Source of the DNA: Thermogemmatispora tikiterensis
Lineage (GTDB): Bacteria > Chloroflexota > Ktedonobacteria > Ktedonobacterales > Ktedonobacteraceae
Assembly: GCF_003268475.1 (NCBI RefSeq)
Contig: NZ_MCIF01000002.1
Location: forward strand, 3,828,671-3,892,670
Length of the DNA: 64,000 nt
Direction of reading: 5' to 3'
A program made the position numbers and the translations under genes. Positions within the stretch are counted from its first letter, which is position 1, and the number at the start of each line of letters is the position of its first letter. A model generated the notes under the pieces. It was not told the DNA's origin. It searched no databases and saw nothing but the letters and a program-made list of their open reading frames with translations. Positions 15,768 through 23,810 of the stretch are shown here, one piece after another.

Positions 15768-15818
15768 ATAGCGCTCATTATTCATACGCGAAATCTTATA
15801 TGAAAGGCTGTTAAGACC

Positions 15819-16592
15819 ATGCGTCCTTTGATCGGCATTCCGTGCCATCCGGCTTATCGGCATGGCTCTCAACGCCCGATCTACGGCAATAACCGGGCAT
15901 ATGTTCATGCCATTGAGGATGCCGGGGGCGTTCCTGTGCTTATCCCGCTTGTTCATGATCTCTCCACTCTGGAGGCGCTGCTGGCTCACCTCGACGGCTT
16001 GCTCCTGCCCGGGGGACAGGATATTCAGCCTCGTCGCTATGGCGAGGAGCCGCATCCGCGCCTCGGCGACACTGATCCCTCCCTCGATGAGTTTGAGCTG
16101 ACGCTGGCCCATTGGGCGCTGCAGGAGGAGAAGCCGATTTTGGGCATTTGTCGCGGGATGCAATTGCTCAATGTGGCTCTAGGAGGGACGCTCTATCAGG
16201 ATTTAGAGAGCCAATATGCAGGCAGTCTGCGTCATATGAATCAGGATCGGCCCCGCAGCCAGGTGGTCCATCGGGTACTCATCGAGCCGGGTACTTGCCT
16301 GGCGGCCATCACGGGTGAGCGAGAGTTTTGGGCCAATAGCATTCACCATCAGGCGGTCAAGGAGCCTGGCAAGGGAGTGCAGGTCGCTGCGCGTGCTGAG
16401 GATGGGGTGGTAGAGGCGATTGAGGTGCCAACCAGGCGCTTCGTCGTGGCCTTGCAGTGCCATCCCGAGGAGATCTATCGTCAGGTTCCGGCCTGTGCGC
16501 GTGTTTTCTCGGCTTTCATCCAGGCTTGTGGTCTTCGCGAAGCAGTGCCTCAGCCTCAGCGCGCCCTGTCCTTACCGGTCGGGGCGGCTTGA
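15819..16592 (+). CDS. Gamma-glutamyl-GABA hydrolase family protein (peptidase C26)
   Basis: A 257-residue class-I glutamine-amidotransferase-like hydrolase. The nucleophile elbow is GICRGMQ with Cys111; the other triad members are H215 and E217 in QCHPEE. An oxyanion segment LLLPGGQDI (61-69) and HHQAVK are typical of the PuuD-type C26 family, which splits gamma-glutamyl amides such as gamma-glutamyl-GABA in polyamine breakdown. No other polyamine gene is nearby, so the true substrate is open. GAAAGG lies 12 bases ahead of the ATG. The gene is preceded by an attenuator-like leader. Confidence 0.9.
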   Translation: MRPLIGIPCHPAYRHGSQRPIYGNNRAYVHAIEDAGGVPVLIPLVHDLSTLEALLAHLDGLLLPGGQDIQPRRYGEEPHPRLGDTDPSLDEFELTLAHWALQEEKPILGICRGMQLLNVALGGTLYQDLESQYAGSLRHMNQDRPRSQVVHRVLIEPGTCLAAITGEREFWANSIHHQAVKEPGKGVQVAARAEDGVVEAIEVPTRRFVVALQCHPEEIYRQVPACARVFSAFIQACGLREAVPQPQRALSLPVGAA

Positions 16593-16940
16593 ATCAGGGC
16601 CGCGTGACTCCAGACACCTTTCCCTGGCAACCCCGGCGCCGGCCTGCTGTTGCGGCCCCTTTTCCCTACCCCTGGAAGAGGAGCGCGTGGCAACGGGCCG
16701 GCGTGCCTTTTGCTTGCAGGCGTGCACGCGCCCGTGCGCCTTCTCTCTCGGCTGCTCAGCTCAATCTGCCCGCGCTGAAGCGGTGTGATATACTAAAAAA
16801 GAGCCTCTGGTCCTCAGTGATTTATTTATACTTGTCTGTGGATGGAGGGGCCAGGCACGCCGCCGTACAGCGGCAGGCCCACGCTGCTCGCGACTGGACC
16901 GGGCGGTGGTCTGTACTGCATCAGCCGGTCAAGTGAAAGC
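16593..16940. other. Gap upstream of the histidine kinase
   Basis: No gene seen. Two A+T-rich -10-like words, TATACT near 16789 and TTATACTT near 16828, could start the kinase transcript; neither has a convincing -35. Confidence 0.3.
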
Positions 16941-18239
16941 ATGATGGATTCTGAACGATACCACACTTCAGCCAATGGAGATCTTGCCGCAGCGGATGAG
17001 GGCCAGGAAGAGGCTGCCTCTTTGCTTGGCAGTAACCGCGAGCTGGCGATCCTCTACACCATTGCTGGCCAGCTCAATCGCAAAGTGGACGTGCGTGAGG
17101 CTTTGCAGGAGGTCTTGAGTCAGGTCACTCGTCTGCTGGGCCTCAAGACAGGTTGGGTCTGGCTGCTTGACAGGGAGGGGAGGCCGTTTCTTGCCGCTGC
17201 GCAGTCCTTGCCCCCTTACCTGGCTGACCACCCCGAGCGGATGACCGGGCGCTGCCTCTGTCTGGATACCTTTCTAGGCGGCAATCTGGCCAGCGCGGCC
17301 AATATCAATGTGCTGCGCTGCAGTCGCTTGCGCAACGCTGAGCGCGAGGGCGATCCCTCTTCCTGGGGCCTGCGCTTCCATGCCAGCGTCCCGATCCATG
17401 TTGGAGAGGTGCCGCTGGGGGTGCTGAATGTGGCCAGCGAGGACTGGCGCGAGCTGCATTCGTCAGAGCTGCAATTATTGCATATTATCGGCGATCAGAT
17501 TGGTCTGGCTATTCAGCGTGCACGCCTCTCTGCCGAGCATACGCGCGCCGCGGCCCGCCTGGCCACTATCGAGGAGCGTAACCGCCTGGCGCGGGAGATT
17601 CACGATACGCTGGCTCAGGGCCTGGCAGCAATCGCTTTGCAGTTAGAGACCGCCGATGCTTTGCTCCCGACGCAGCCCGAACGGGCCCAGGTGGCCATTC
17701 GCCGCGCCCTGGCTCTGGCGCGCAGCAATCTGGAGGAGGCGCGTCGCTCGGTAATGGATCTGCGGGCCGCCCCGCTGCAGGATCATACCCTGCCCGAGGC
17801 TCTCGCTCTGTTGGTCAAGCGCTTGCAGGCCGAGAGCGAGGCCCGGCTGCAGTATCGCTATGAGCCGCCATCGGGACCAGGCGAGGAGCCTGGCCGCTTC
17901 CCTCCGCTCTCACCTCATTGCGAGGCCGGCCTCTATCGCATCGCTCAGGAGGCTCTCTCCAACGCGCTGAGACATGCCGCTGCCGAGCAGATTACGCTCA
18001 CTCTGGCGGTGCGTGATAAGATGATTATGCTCCAGGTACAGGATGATGGGTGCGGCTTTGATCCCGACCGCGCCCGCGAGTATACGCGCGAGGGTCATTT
18101 CGGTCTGACTGGCATGAGCGAGCGGGCTCGCTTACTCGGCGCCCAGATCTCCATTGAAAGCCTGCCGGGCGCTGGCACCTCCATTAGCGTCTATCTCCCC
18201 TACCAAGGGCAGGAGCAAGAAAGGTCCCCCTGGCTATGA
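16941..18239 (+). CDS. GAF-domain sensor histidine kinase (NarL/LytS-type HisKA_3)
   Basis: A 432-residue soluble sensor kinase. A GAF domain (about 45-195) is followed by the HisKA_3 dimerisation helix with the phosphorylated H221 in REIHDTLAQGLAAIALQLE, and the HATPase domain with RIAQEALSNALRHA (N box), DDGCGFD (G1) and GHFGLTGMSERA (G2). There are no membrane segments. The GAF part has C105-x-C107 and C127, which could bind a ligand or metal. The ATG pair at 16941/16944 gives the conserved length; an ATG at 16842 would add 33 residues of low complexity. The last 4 bp overlap the response regulator, so the two are translationally coupled. Confidence 0.92.
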   Translation: MMDSERYHTSANGDLAAADEGQEEAASLLGSNRELAILYTIAGQLNRKVDVREALQEVLSQVTRLLGLKTGWVWLLDREGRPFLAAAQSLPPYLADHPERMTGRCLCLDTFLGGNLASAANINVLRCSRLRNAEREGDPSSWGLRFHASVPIHVGEVPLGVLNVASEDWRELHSSELQLLHIIGDQIGLAIQRARLSAEHTRAAARLATIEERNRLAREIHDTLAQGLAAIALQLETADALLPTQPERAQVAIRRALALARSNLEEARRSVMDLRAAPLQDHTLPEALALLVKRLQAESEARLQYRYEPPSGPGEEPGRFPPLSPHCEAGLYRIAQEALSNALRHAAAEQITLTLAVRDKMIMLQVQDDGCGFDPDRAREYTREGHFGLTGMSERARLLGAQISIESLPGAGTSISVYLPYQGQEQERSPWL

Positions 18240-18910
18240 CGATTCGCATCTTGCTTGCTGATGACCATCCGATTGTGCGCGAGGGCTTGCGGGCTGTGCT
18301 GGAGACGCAGCCGGATCTAACTGTGGTGGCCGAAGCCGCCAACGGTGAAGAGACAATCGCCCAGGCCCGTGAAACGCACCCGGACATCGTCCTGCTTGAT
18401 CTTGAAATGCCGGTATTGGACGGCGTCGAGGCTATTCGCCACTTGCTTGAGTTGGAACCGAAGCCGCGAGTGATCGTCTTTACGGCTTTCGATAATGATG
18501 AGCGGATTCTGCACGCCGTGCGGGCCGGGGCCAGAGGCTATCTGCTCAAAGGGGCGCCGCGCGAAGAGATTTTCCAGGCCATTCGCGTGGCAATGGAGGG
18601 CGGCTCTCTCCTGCAGCCAGTGGTCGCCTCAAAATTGCTGCGTCAGATTGGCCAGCAGGGCGGTGGATCGCAGACAGCTTCCTATCCCTACGAGCCACTG
18701 ACCGAACGTGAGTTGGAGGTCTTGCGCTTGCTGGCCCAGGGCATGCCCAACAAAGAGATCGCCGCCCGCCTCGTTATTAGCGAACGCACCGCCAAGTTTC
18801 ACGTCAGTTCGATTATGAACAAACTGGGGGCCACCAATCGCACCGAGGCGGTGGCCCTGGCCGCTCAGCGTGGCCTGATCACCCTGCAGGGTGATCCCTC
18901 CTGGCGCTAA
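18236..18910 (+). CDS. NarL/FixJ-family response regulator
   Basis: A 224-residue two-component regulator. The receiver has the acidic pair D9-D10, the phosphorylation site D55 (IVLLDLEMP), T83 and K105 (YLLKGA). The LuxR-type HTH covers about 155-215 (LTERELEVLRLLAQGMPNKEIAARL, ISERTAKFHVSSIMNKLGATNRTEAV). It is the cognate partner of the overlapping kinase. Target genes are not visible. Confidence 0.95.
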   Translation: MTIRILLADDHPIVREGLRAVLETQPDLTVVAEAANGEETIAQARETHPDIVLLDLEMPVLDGVEAIRHLLELEPKPRVIVFTAFDNDERILHAVRAGARGYLLKGAPREEIFQAIRVAMEGGSLLQPVVASKLLRQIGQQGGGSQTASYPYEPLTERELEVLRLLAQGMPNKEIAARLVISERTAKFHVSSIMNKLGATNRTEAVALAAQRGLITLQGDPSWR

Positions 18911-19010
18911 CCTGAGCGAGGGAGCGAGCGAGCCAGCCAGCCAGCCATACCGACTGGTTGAGGATGGCGGTCGAGGCCCGCTCTGCTCTGCTCAGCTCAG
19001 GAGGGGAGGC

Positions 19011-20456
19011 TCAGGGCAGCTGGTCGATATAGACGGTCTTCCACTGTGTGAAGAACTCGCGTGCCGCTTTCCCCTGCTCACGAGAGCCGGATGAACTATC
19101 TTTCATTCCGCCGAAGGGCACCTGGAACTCCAGGCCCGCCGACTCCTGATTGATCTTGACGACGCCAGCCTGGATCTCGGAGGCGAAGCGCAGCGCCAGC
19201 GAAAGGTTGTTCGTAAAGAGACTGGCCGATAGGCCGAAGGGCGTGGCGTTCGCCAGAGCCACTGCCTCCTCGAAAGAGGCGGCGGGCAGGAGGGCGGCCA
19301 CAGGGCCGAAGATCTCCTCCTGGGCAACATGGCTGCCCTGGTCGAGGTCGGTGACAATGCTGGGCCGCACGTAATAGCCCTCGCCATTGATCGTTGTGGC
19401 CTCGCCGCCAGCCAGGAAACGCCCACCTTCGCGGCGCGCTAGCTGCAGATAGCCGCTGACCTTCTGCAGCTGGTCCTCGGAGACCAGGGGACCGACGCGC
19501 GTGTCTGGCTCCAGCGGATCGCCAAGTTTCCAGCTCTGGGCCAGGGCCGCCAGGCGCTCCTGAAACTCTGGCAGGATGGCCCGCTCAACGATCACACGGC
19601 TGGTAGCCGTGCACTTTTGTCCCGCGCTCAGGAACGCGCCGCGTGCGACCTGCTCGACAGCGACGTCGAGATTGGCGTCCGCCAGCACCACCGCCGGATT
19701 CTTTCCACCCATCTCCAGTTGTACTTTTTTTCCGTGCTCGATGGCCTTATGCTGCAAGGCTCGACCAACGACATTCGAGCCGGTGAAGGTGATGGCATCG
19801 ACCTCTGGGTGGGTCACCAGGATATCACCCACCTCGGAGCCTTTGCCAAGAACCAGGTTGAGCACACCAGGCGGCAGGCCAGCATCGAGCAAAGCCTGGA
19901 CCAGGTGCACCGCCGTCAGAGGTACCAATTCGGCGGGCTTCCAGACCACGGTGTTGCCATAGGCCAGGGCCGGGGCGATCTTCCAGGCAGGGATGGCAAT
20001 CGGAAAGTTCCAGGGTGTAATCACGCTGACCACCCCGACCGGCTCGCGACGGGCATAGAGAAAGGTCACGCGCGAGCTGCTCGGATAGGTCTCGCCATCT
20101 GGCTCCAGGGTCTGCCCCGCGTAGTAGCGTAGAATAGAGACCGCGCGCCTGGTTTCGCCAATGGCCTCAGCCAGCGTCTTGCCCTCCTCGCGTGTCAGAT
20201 CGCGCCCAACGCTCTCGACGCGCTCCTCCAGCAGCTCAGCGGCCTTGCGCAGGATGTCGCCCCGCGCCGGCGCTGGTGTTGCCCGCCAGGCGGCAAAGGC
20301 CGAGCGCGCGGCCTGCACCGCCTCAGCCGCCAGCTCCGCCCCTGCCAGCGCAGTCCGCGCCACCACCTCGCTCGGGTGGGCCGGGTTCAGATCGTCACTC
20401 AAGCGCACGCCATCGCGCCAGGCGCCGCCGATATACGAGCGCAGTTCAACGGTCAT
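19011..20456 (-). CDS. NAD(P)-dependent aldehyde dehydrogenase (semialdehyde dehydrogenase type)
   Basis: A 481-residue aldehyde dehydrogenase. The catalytic residues are all present: N150 (TPWNFPI), K173 (VWKPAE), E248 (LEMGGKN) and C282 (SAGQKCTATSR); FTGSNVVGR is the cofactor loop. The C-terminal FGGMKDSSSGSREQG is typical of succinate/2-oxoglutarate-semialdehyde dehydrogenases. The in-frame sequence extends to 20612, but AAGGAGTG is placed right for the ATG at 20456. It follows the FAH-family gene on the same strand after 166 bp. That pairing suggests 2-oxoglutarate semialdehyde as substrate in oxidative pentose degradation (inference). Confidence 0.88.
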   Translation of the reverse strand: MTVELRSYIGGAWRDGVRLSDDLNPAHPSEVVARTALAGAELAAEAVQAARSAFAAWRATPAPARGDILRKAAELLEERVESVGRDLTREEGKTLAEAIGETRRAVSILRYYAGQTLEPDGETYPSSSRVTFLYARREPVGVVSVITPWNFPIAIPAWKIAPALAYGNTVVWKPAELVPLTAVHLVQALLDAGLPPGVLNLVLGKGSEVGDILVTHPEVDAITFTGSNVVGRALQHKAIEHGKKVQLEMGGKNPAVVLADANLDVAVEQVARGAFLSAGQKCTATSRVIVERAILPEFQERLAALAQSWKLGDPLEPDTRVGPLVSEDQLQKVSGYLQLARREGGRFLAGGEATTINGEGYYVRPSIVTDLDQGSHVAQEEIFGPVAALLPAASFEEAVALANATPFGLSASLFTNNLSLALRFASEIQAGVVKINQESAGLEFQVPFGGMKDSSSGSREQGKAAREFFTQWKTVYIDQLP

Positions 20457-20622
20457 AGAGAGTCCACTCCTTCCTCTATCTCTGCTCATCAAGTCAAGAC
20501 AGGCACAGAACCCCAGGCCTGTTTCGCCAGTAACGCTGGTCTCTGTCTGGGCAGCGACGGCCAGGGCCGGGGTGAGATCGGCGCCTCCCTCGCCCATCTC
20601 ATTGCCAGGCACTCCTGGAGGA

Positions 20623-21516
20623 TCAGCAGCACTGGCCTCCGCTCGCCGCTTTCAGGGCCTGTTTGCCACGCACTACCCGGTTGCGCAGCCTTCCAAGACC
20701 TGTGATCGCGATGCTGACCACATCACCGGCCTGCAAGCTAAATGGTCGCTCTGGCACCAGCGCGGTGCCGCTGCAAAGAAAGACGCCAGCGGGAAACTCA
20801 TCCTCGCGGAAAAGATAGGCAACCAGCTCTTCCAGGCGGCGCCGCAGGTCAGCGGTCGAGCTGCGTCCCTGCCAGCAGAGCTGACCGTTGCGCTCAATGG
20901 TCAGCTCGATACTCAAGGAGTAAGGGTCGGAGATCTCCCAGGCCGGGACGATGGCCGGACCAAGGGCACAGCTGCCGGCATAGACCTTGGCCTGGGGAAG
21001 ATAAAGGGGGTTCTCTCCTTCGATGCTGCGGGAACTAACATCGTTGCCGATGGTGTAGCCGACGATCTCTCCGTGGGCATTGATGACGAGTGTTAGCTCC
21101 GGCTCGGGTACGTCCCAGTCGGAATCGGCACGCACGGCGATGGCTGCCTCGGGACCAGCTACCCGCCGCGGGTTGGCCTTGAAGAATAACTCGGGACGCG
21201 CTGCTGCGTAGACACGCGCATAGATGTCAGGCGTGGCGCTCTCTTCGCGCCTTGCCTCCTCGGAGCGTTTGTAAGTGACCCCTGCCGCCCAGACTTCGCT
21301 CTCTCCGTCAATCGGTGCGAGCCAGGGTGGCCTGGCCTCTACTGGCTCGGCGCGCGCAGCTACCGCGCTCAGGAGGGCGCGTAGCTCGGTGGTGCGTAGG
21401 GTCCAGAGGTCAGAGAGACGCTGCCCGCCCTCGGGAAAGGCCCGCACTGTGCCCTCATCAGTGAGCAGCCCCACCCGCTCGCGACCGTCCGCGGCGCGGT
21501 AACGAATGATCTGCAT
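20623..21516 (-). CDS. FAH family protein, probable 2-keto-3-deoxy-pentonate dehydratase
   Basis: A 297-residue fumarylacetoacetate-hydrolase-fold enzyme. [20 protein letters not shown] followed by [18 protein letters not shown] resembles the branch that dehydrates 2-keto-3-deoxy-arabinonate/xylonate. Metal ligands are the E-x-E of [11 protein letters not shown] and D179 in [15 protein letters not shown]. The start at 21516 has AAGGAG in place; the frame upstream to 21585 is not family-like. With the neighbouring semialdehyde dehydrogenase it would supply the last two steps from an acidic sugar to 2-oxoglutarate. A generic FAH function cannot be excluded. Confidence 0.82.
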   Translation of the reverse strand: MQIIRYRAADGRERVGLLTDEGTVRAFPEGGQRLSDLWTLRTTELRALLSAVAARAEPVEARPPWLAPIDGESEVWAAGVTYKRSEEARREESATPDIYARVYAAARPELFFKANPRRVAGPEAAIAVRADSDWDVPEPELTLVINAHGEIVGYTIGNDVSSRSIEGENPLYLPQAKVYAGSCALGPAIVPAWEISDPYSLSIELTIERNGQLCWQGRSSTADLRRRLEELVAYLFREDEFPAGVFLCSGTALVPERPFSLQAGDVVSIAITGLGRLRNRVVRGKQALKAASGGQCC

Positions 21517-21582
21517 GGCTATGCTCCTTGTCCTTGCCCGTGGTAGCGATGCGGAAGCTCCATCGAAAGTGCATCTTCTAAC

Positions 21583-21611
21583 CATATAGCCCCCGTGAGC
21601 CAGCCTGTCAA
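21583..21611 (-). promoter_or_regulatory. Promoter for the FAH/aldehyde dehydrogenase pair
   Basis: On the minus strand TTGACA (21611-21606) and TATATG (21588-21583) are 17 bp apart. The start point is expected near 21576, 60 bp before the FAH gene. Confidence 0.65.
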
Positions 21612-21932
21612 CCTCTGCCGAGCAGCAAATTCGCTCGTTCCTCCGACGCTGACTCCCTGTTACTGAGGAATGGCTCGCTCGTCATTATCAATGCATATTT
21701 ATAAAGTACATTATTGTTCAGCTGCCGCTTGAACAGGGATGAGGGCACTGCGCCACCAGATCCTTGTTCGTGCCGCCAGCCAGCCGGGAAGCGGCCTGTG
21801 AGGCGACCGGACTCGTGCCAGAGATCAAAGAAGGCGAGAGAGCGTAGCGCTACGGCCAGCGGGTCGGACTTGCTCGCAGACGGCGCGATAATCTACTGAG
21901 TGCGCACAGGTTGGGGCAGAGGGCAGTACGTG
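21612..21932. other. Divergent gap before the methyltransferase pair
   Basis: No gene seen. An A+T-rich island at about 21687-21718 (TTATCA, ATTTATAAAG, CATTAT) probably holds the plus-strand promoter, but hexamers are not consensus. Confidence 0.3.
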
Positions 21933-22781
21933 ATGGATCGCACCCATGCTGGGGAACAACTCTCATACAGTATTCCAGAACTAGAGGAGCTGCAGCATCT
22001 GTATCGTGCACAACACGGTCTCTTGCCACCGGAGATCGATGTCAGGCGTCTCAAGCGGGTCCTGCACCTGAGCTACGGCGATCTGGCCTGGGCGCCAGCG
22101 CTGGCGCGTGCTCATCCGTCCATCAGTGTTGTGGCCCTCTTTGCCAGTCCCCAGGCACTGGCTGCTTGCTGGCGACAGCTTGATCTGGCCACCCTGCGAC
22201 GGCTGAGCATCGCTGAGATTGATCTCAGCGGAGCCATTCCCTTCTCCGCCGACTTCTTTGATCTGGTGCATCTCTTCCTCATGGGGCCGCTGTTGCGTCC
22301 TACAGCCTGGCCAGCCTTATTGCACGAGTGTCGACGCGTGTTGCGCCCCCGTGGTCAGATCAACATTGTGGCCTTTCTCATTGGCCCCTCTTCCAGCGCC
22401 GCCTACCAGTCTCTCCGTTCCCTGGCTGCTGCCGCCTGGCAAGGGCTGGGCTACAGTTTTGCCAGCGTCGAGGAAGGGGGTGGGGGTCTGTTCGTCGACT
22501 GCGGCGTTCACCTGTGCCATCTCCTGCGGCAGCAAGGATTTGGACAGGTGCGCTATCGGCTCTATCCTGTAGACCTGGGCGGCTGGAACAATCCTGCGGG
22601 CCGGGCCTGCTCTCGGCGCCTGCTTCAGGATCTGGCCCTGCAGAAGGCCCTCGTCCTGGAGCAGGGCGGCTGTGATGAGGTCACCTATGCCACGCTCCTC
22701 ACCGAGGCGGAGCGCGATCTCGACGCCGAAGCCTTTTGTGCCTCTGGCGCCCTCATCTCGGTGACAGCGCGAAAGCGATAG
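21933..22781 (+). CDS. Methyltransferase-fold protein with degenerate SAM motif
   Basis: A 282-residue protein paralogous to the next gene, with the same order of blocks: VRRLKRVLHLS, a PFSADFFDLVHLF segment, PTAWPALLHECRRVLRPRGQINIV and similar C-terminal helices. Where active class-I methyltransferases have a DLGCGSG loop it reads HLSYGDL (45-51), and the acidic residue ending strand 2 is replaced (VALFAS), so SAM binding is doubtful. It could be a regulatory or structural partner of the intact paralogue. Start: ATG 21933 behind AGAGGGCAG; GTG 21930 and 21900 are alternatives. It is 7 bp ahead of the intact gene. Confidence 0.75.
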   Translation: MDRTHAGEQLSYSIPELEELQHLYRAQHGLLPPEIDVRRLKRVLHLSYGDLAWAPALARAHPSISVVALFASPQALAACWRQLDLATLRRLSIAEIDLSGAIPFSADFFDLVHLFLMGPLLRPTAWPALLHECRRVLRPRGQINIVAFLIGPSSSAAYQSLRSLAAAAWQGLGYSFASVEEGGGGLFVDCGVHLCHLLRQQGFGQVRYRLYPVDLGGWNNPAGRACSRRLLQDLALQKALVLEQGGCDEVTYATLLTEAERDLDAEAFCASGALISVTARKR

Positions 22782-22788
22782 AGCTGTC

Positions 22789-23760
22789 ATGAGCCAGTCA
22801 TTTATGGACAAAGGCCAGCCAAGTGGCCTCCAAGAGCGGCAGACGCGGCAGAGCGGTACCAGACGCCGGCGGGCATCCGCTCCCGCGGTTCCTGCTGACC
22901 TTCCTGTGGAAGTGCATGAAGAAAGCATTCGTCATCGCTATCTGCTGCAAATGCAAGGCGGACGTCTCTTTCCCGAGAGTATTGACATCGAGGGCGTAGA
23001 GCGGGTCCTTGACCTGGGCTGTGGCAGCGGTGAGTGGGTCTTTGCCCTGGCCCGGCGCTATCCGCAGCTTTTCATCTGTGGAGTTGATCTCGATCGGCGC
23101 CTGCTGCAGCGGGCGCAGGCCCGGCGCAACCGTGCTGGTCTCAGCCAGCTTGAATTTCGTCAGATGGACTTCACCCGTCCCTTTCCACTGGCCGAAAGCT
23201 CCTTTGACTTCCTGCACATGCGCGCCTGTGCCCGCTTTATGAGCGCCAGTGCCTGGCCGGCCCTCCTGACGGAATGTCGGCGTATCCTGCGCCCCCGCGG
23301 TTGGCTCACCCTGGTCGAAATTGAACTCTGCGACAGTAGCAGCAGCGCTTTTCTCAAGCTGCGTCAGCTCTTCAACCGCTGCTGGTACCGGCTTGGCCAT
23401 GCCCTGGACGAAAGCGGACTCAGCTTCGGCATCGCCAGCCGCCTCTATGGCATGCTCCTCGCGGCGGGCCTGCAGGAGGTAGCCTACGATGTCCATATCG
23501 CTGACCTGGGGCGGCAGTCAGGCACACTGCAGGACGGCGAGGCCGGAAGCGCCGATCCTGCTGGAGCGATCAGCGCTCTGTTCCTGCAACAAAGCCTGAC
23601 CGAAGTCCGCCTGGCGGCTCCGCTGATCATTCAACAGGGACTGATCAGCCCGCCAGAGCTGGCGACCCTGCTTGAGCAGGCTGAGCATGAGCTGCAGGCC
23701 CCCGACCTCTGCGGGTGGGGCGTCATCATCTCGGCCTATGGCCGGCGTCAGGAGGAGTAA
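22789..23760 (+). CDS. Class I SAM-dependent methyltransferase
   Basis: A 323-residue Rossmann-fold methyltransferase. Motif I is VLDLGCGSGEW (73-83), strand 2 ends in the acidic D100 (CGVDLDRR), MDFTRPFPLAESSFDFLHMR forms motif II/III and LTECRRILRPRGWLTLVEIE is post-motif. The 40-residue basic N terminus is low complexity. The C-terminal half is all helix and matches the upstream paralogue, suggesting duplication and possibly a heterodimer. The acceptor is unknown. The genes are almost contiguous and must be co-transcribed. It is convergent with ppk1, with 50 bp between stops. Confidence 0.88.
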   Translation: MSQSFMDKGQPSGLQERQTRQSGTRRRRASAPAVPADLPVEVHEESIRHRYLLQMQGGRLFPESIDIEGVERVLDLGCGSGEWVFALARRYPQLFICGVDLDRRLLQRAQARRNRAGLSQLEFRQMDFTRPFPLAESSFDFLHMRACARFMSASAWPALLTECRRILRPRGWLTLVEIELCDSSSSAFLKLRQLFNRCWYRLGHALDESGLSFGIASRLYGMLLAAGLQEVAYDVHIADLGRQSGTLQDGEAGSADPAGAISALFLQQSLTEVRLAAPLIIQQGLISPPELATLLEQAEHELQAPDLCGWGVIISAYGRRQEE

Positions 23761-23810
23761 ATCTAATAACGGGGAAGAGCAAATGGAAGCGCCGGAGCTG
23801 CAGAACGGAG

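Larger units (their letters stand above)
15475..15818 (+). promoter_or_regulatory. Attenuator-like leader RNA
   Basis: The leader holds a small open frame with a ribosome site, two hairpins each followed by a T tract, and an antiterminator candidate. Bases 15691-15700 (GATGCGTTTC) can pair with 15732-15741 (GGAACGCATC) over 10 positions, one a G-U pair. That pairing uses part of the left arm of the second terminator, so terminator and antiterminator exclude each other. The pairing strand lies in the last codons of the small open frame, the classical layout for translation-controlled attenuation. No known riboswitch consensus was recognised. The mechanism is inferred from base pairing only. 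Confidence 0.55.
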
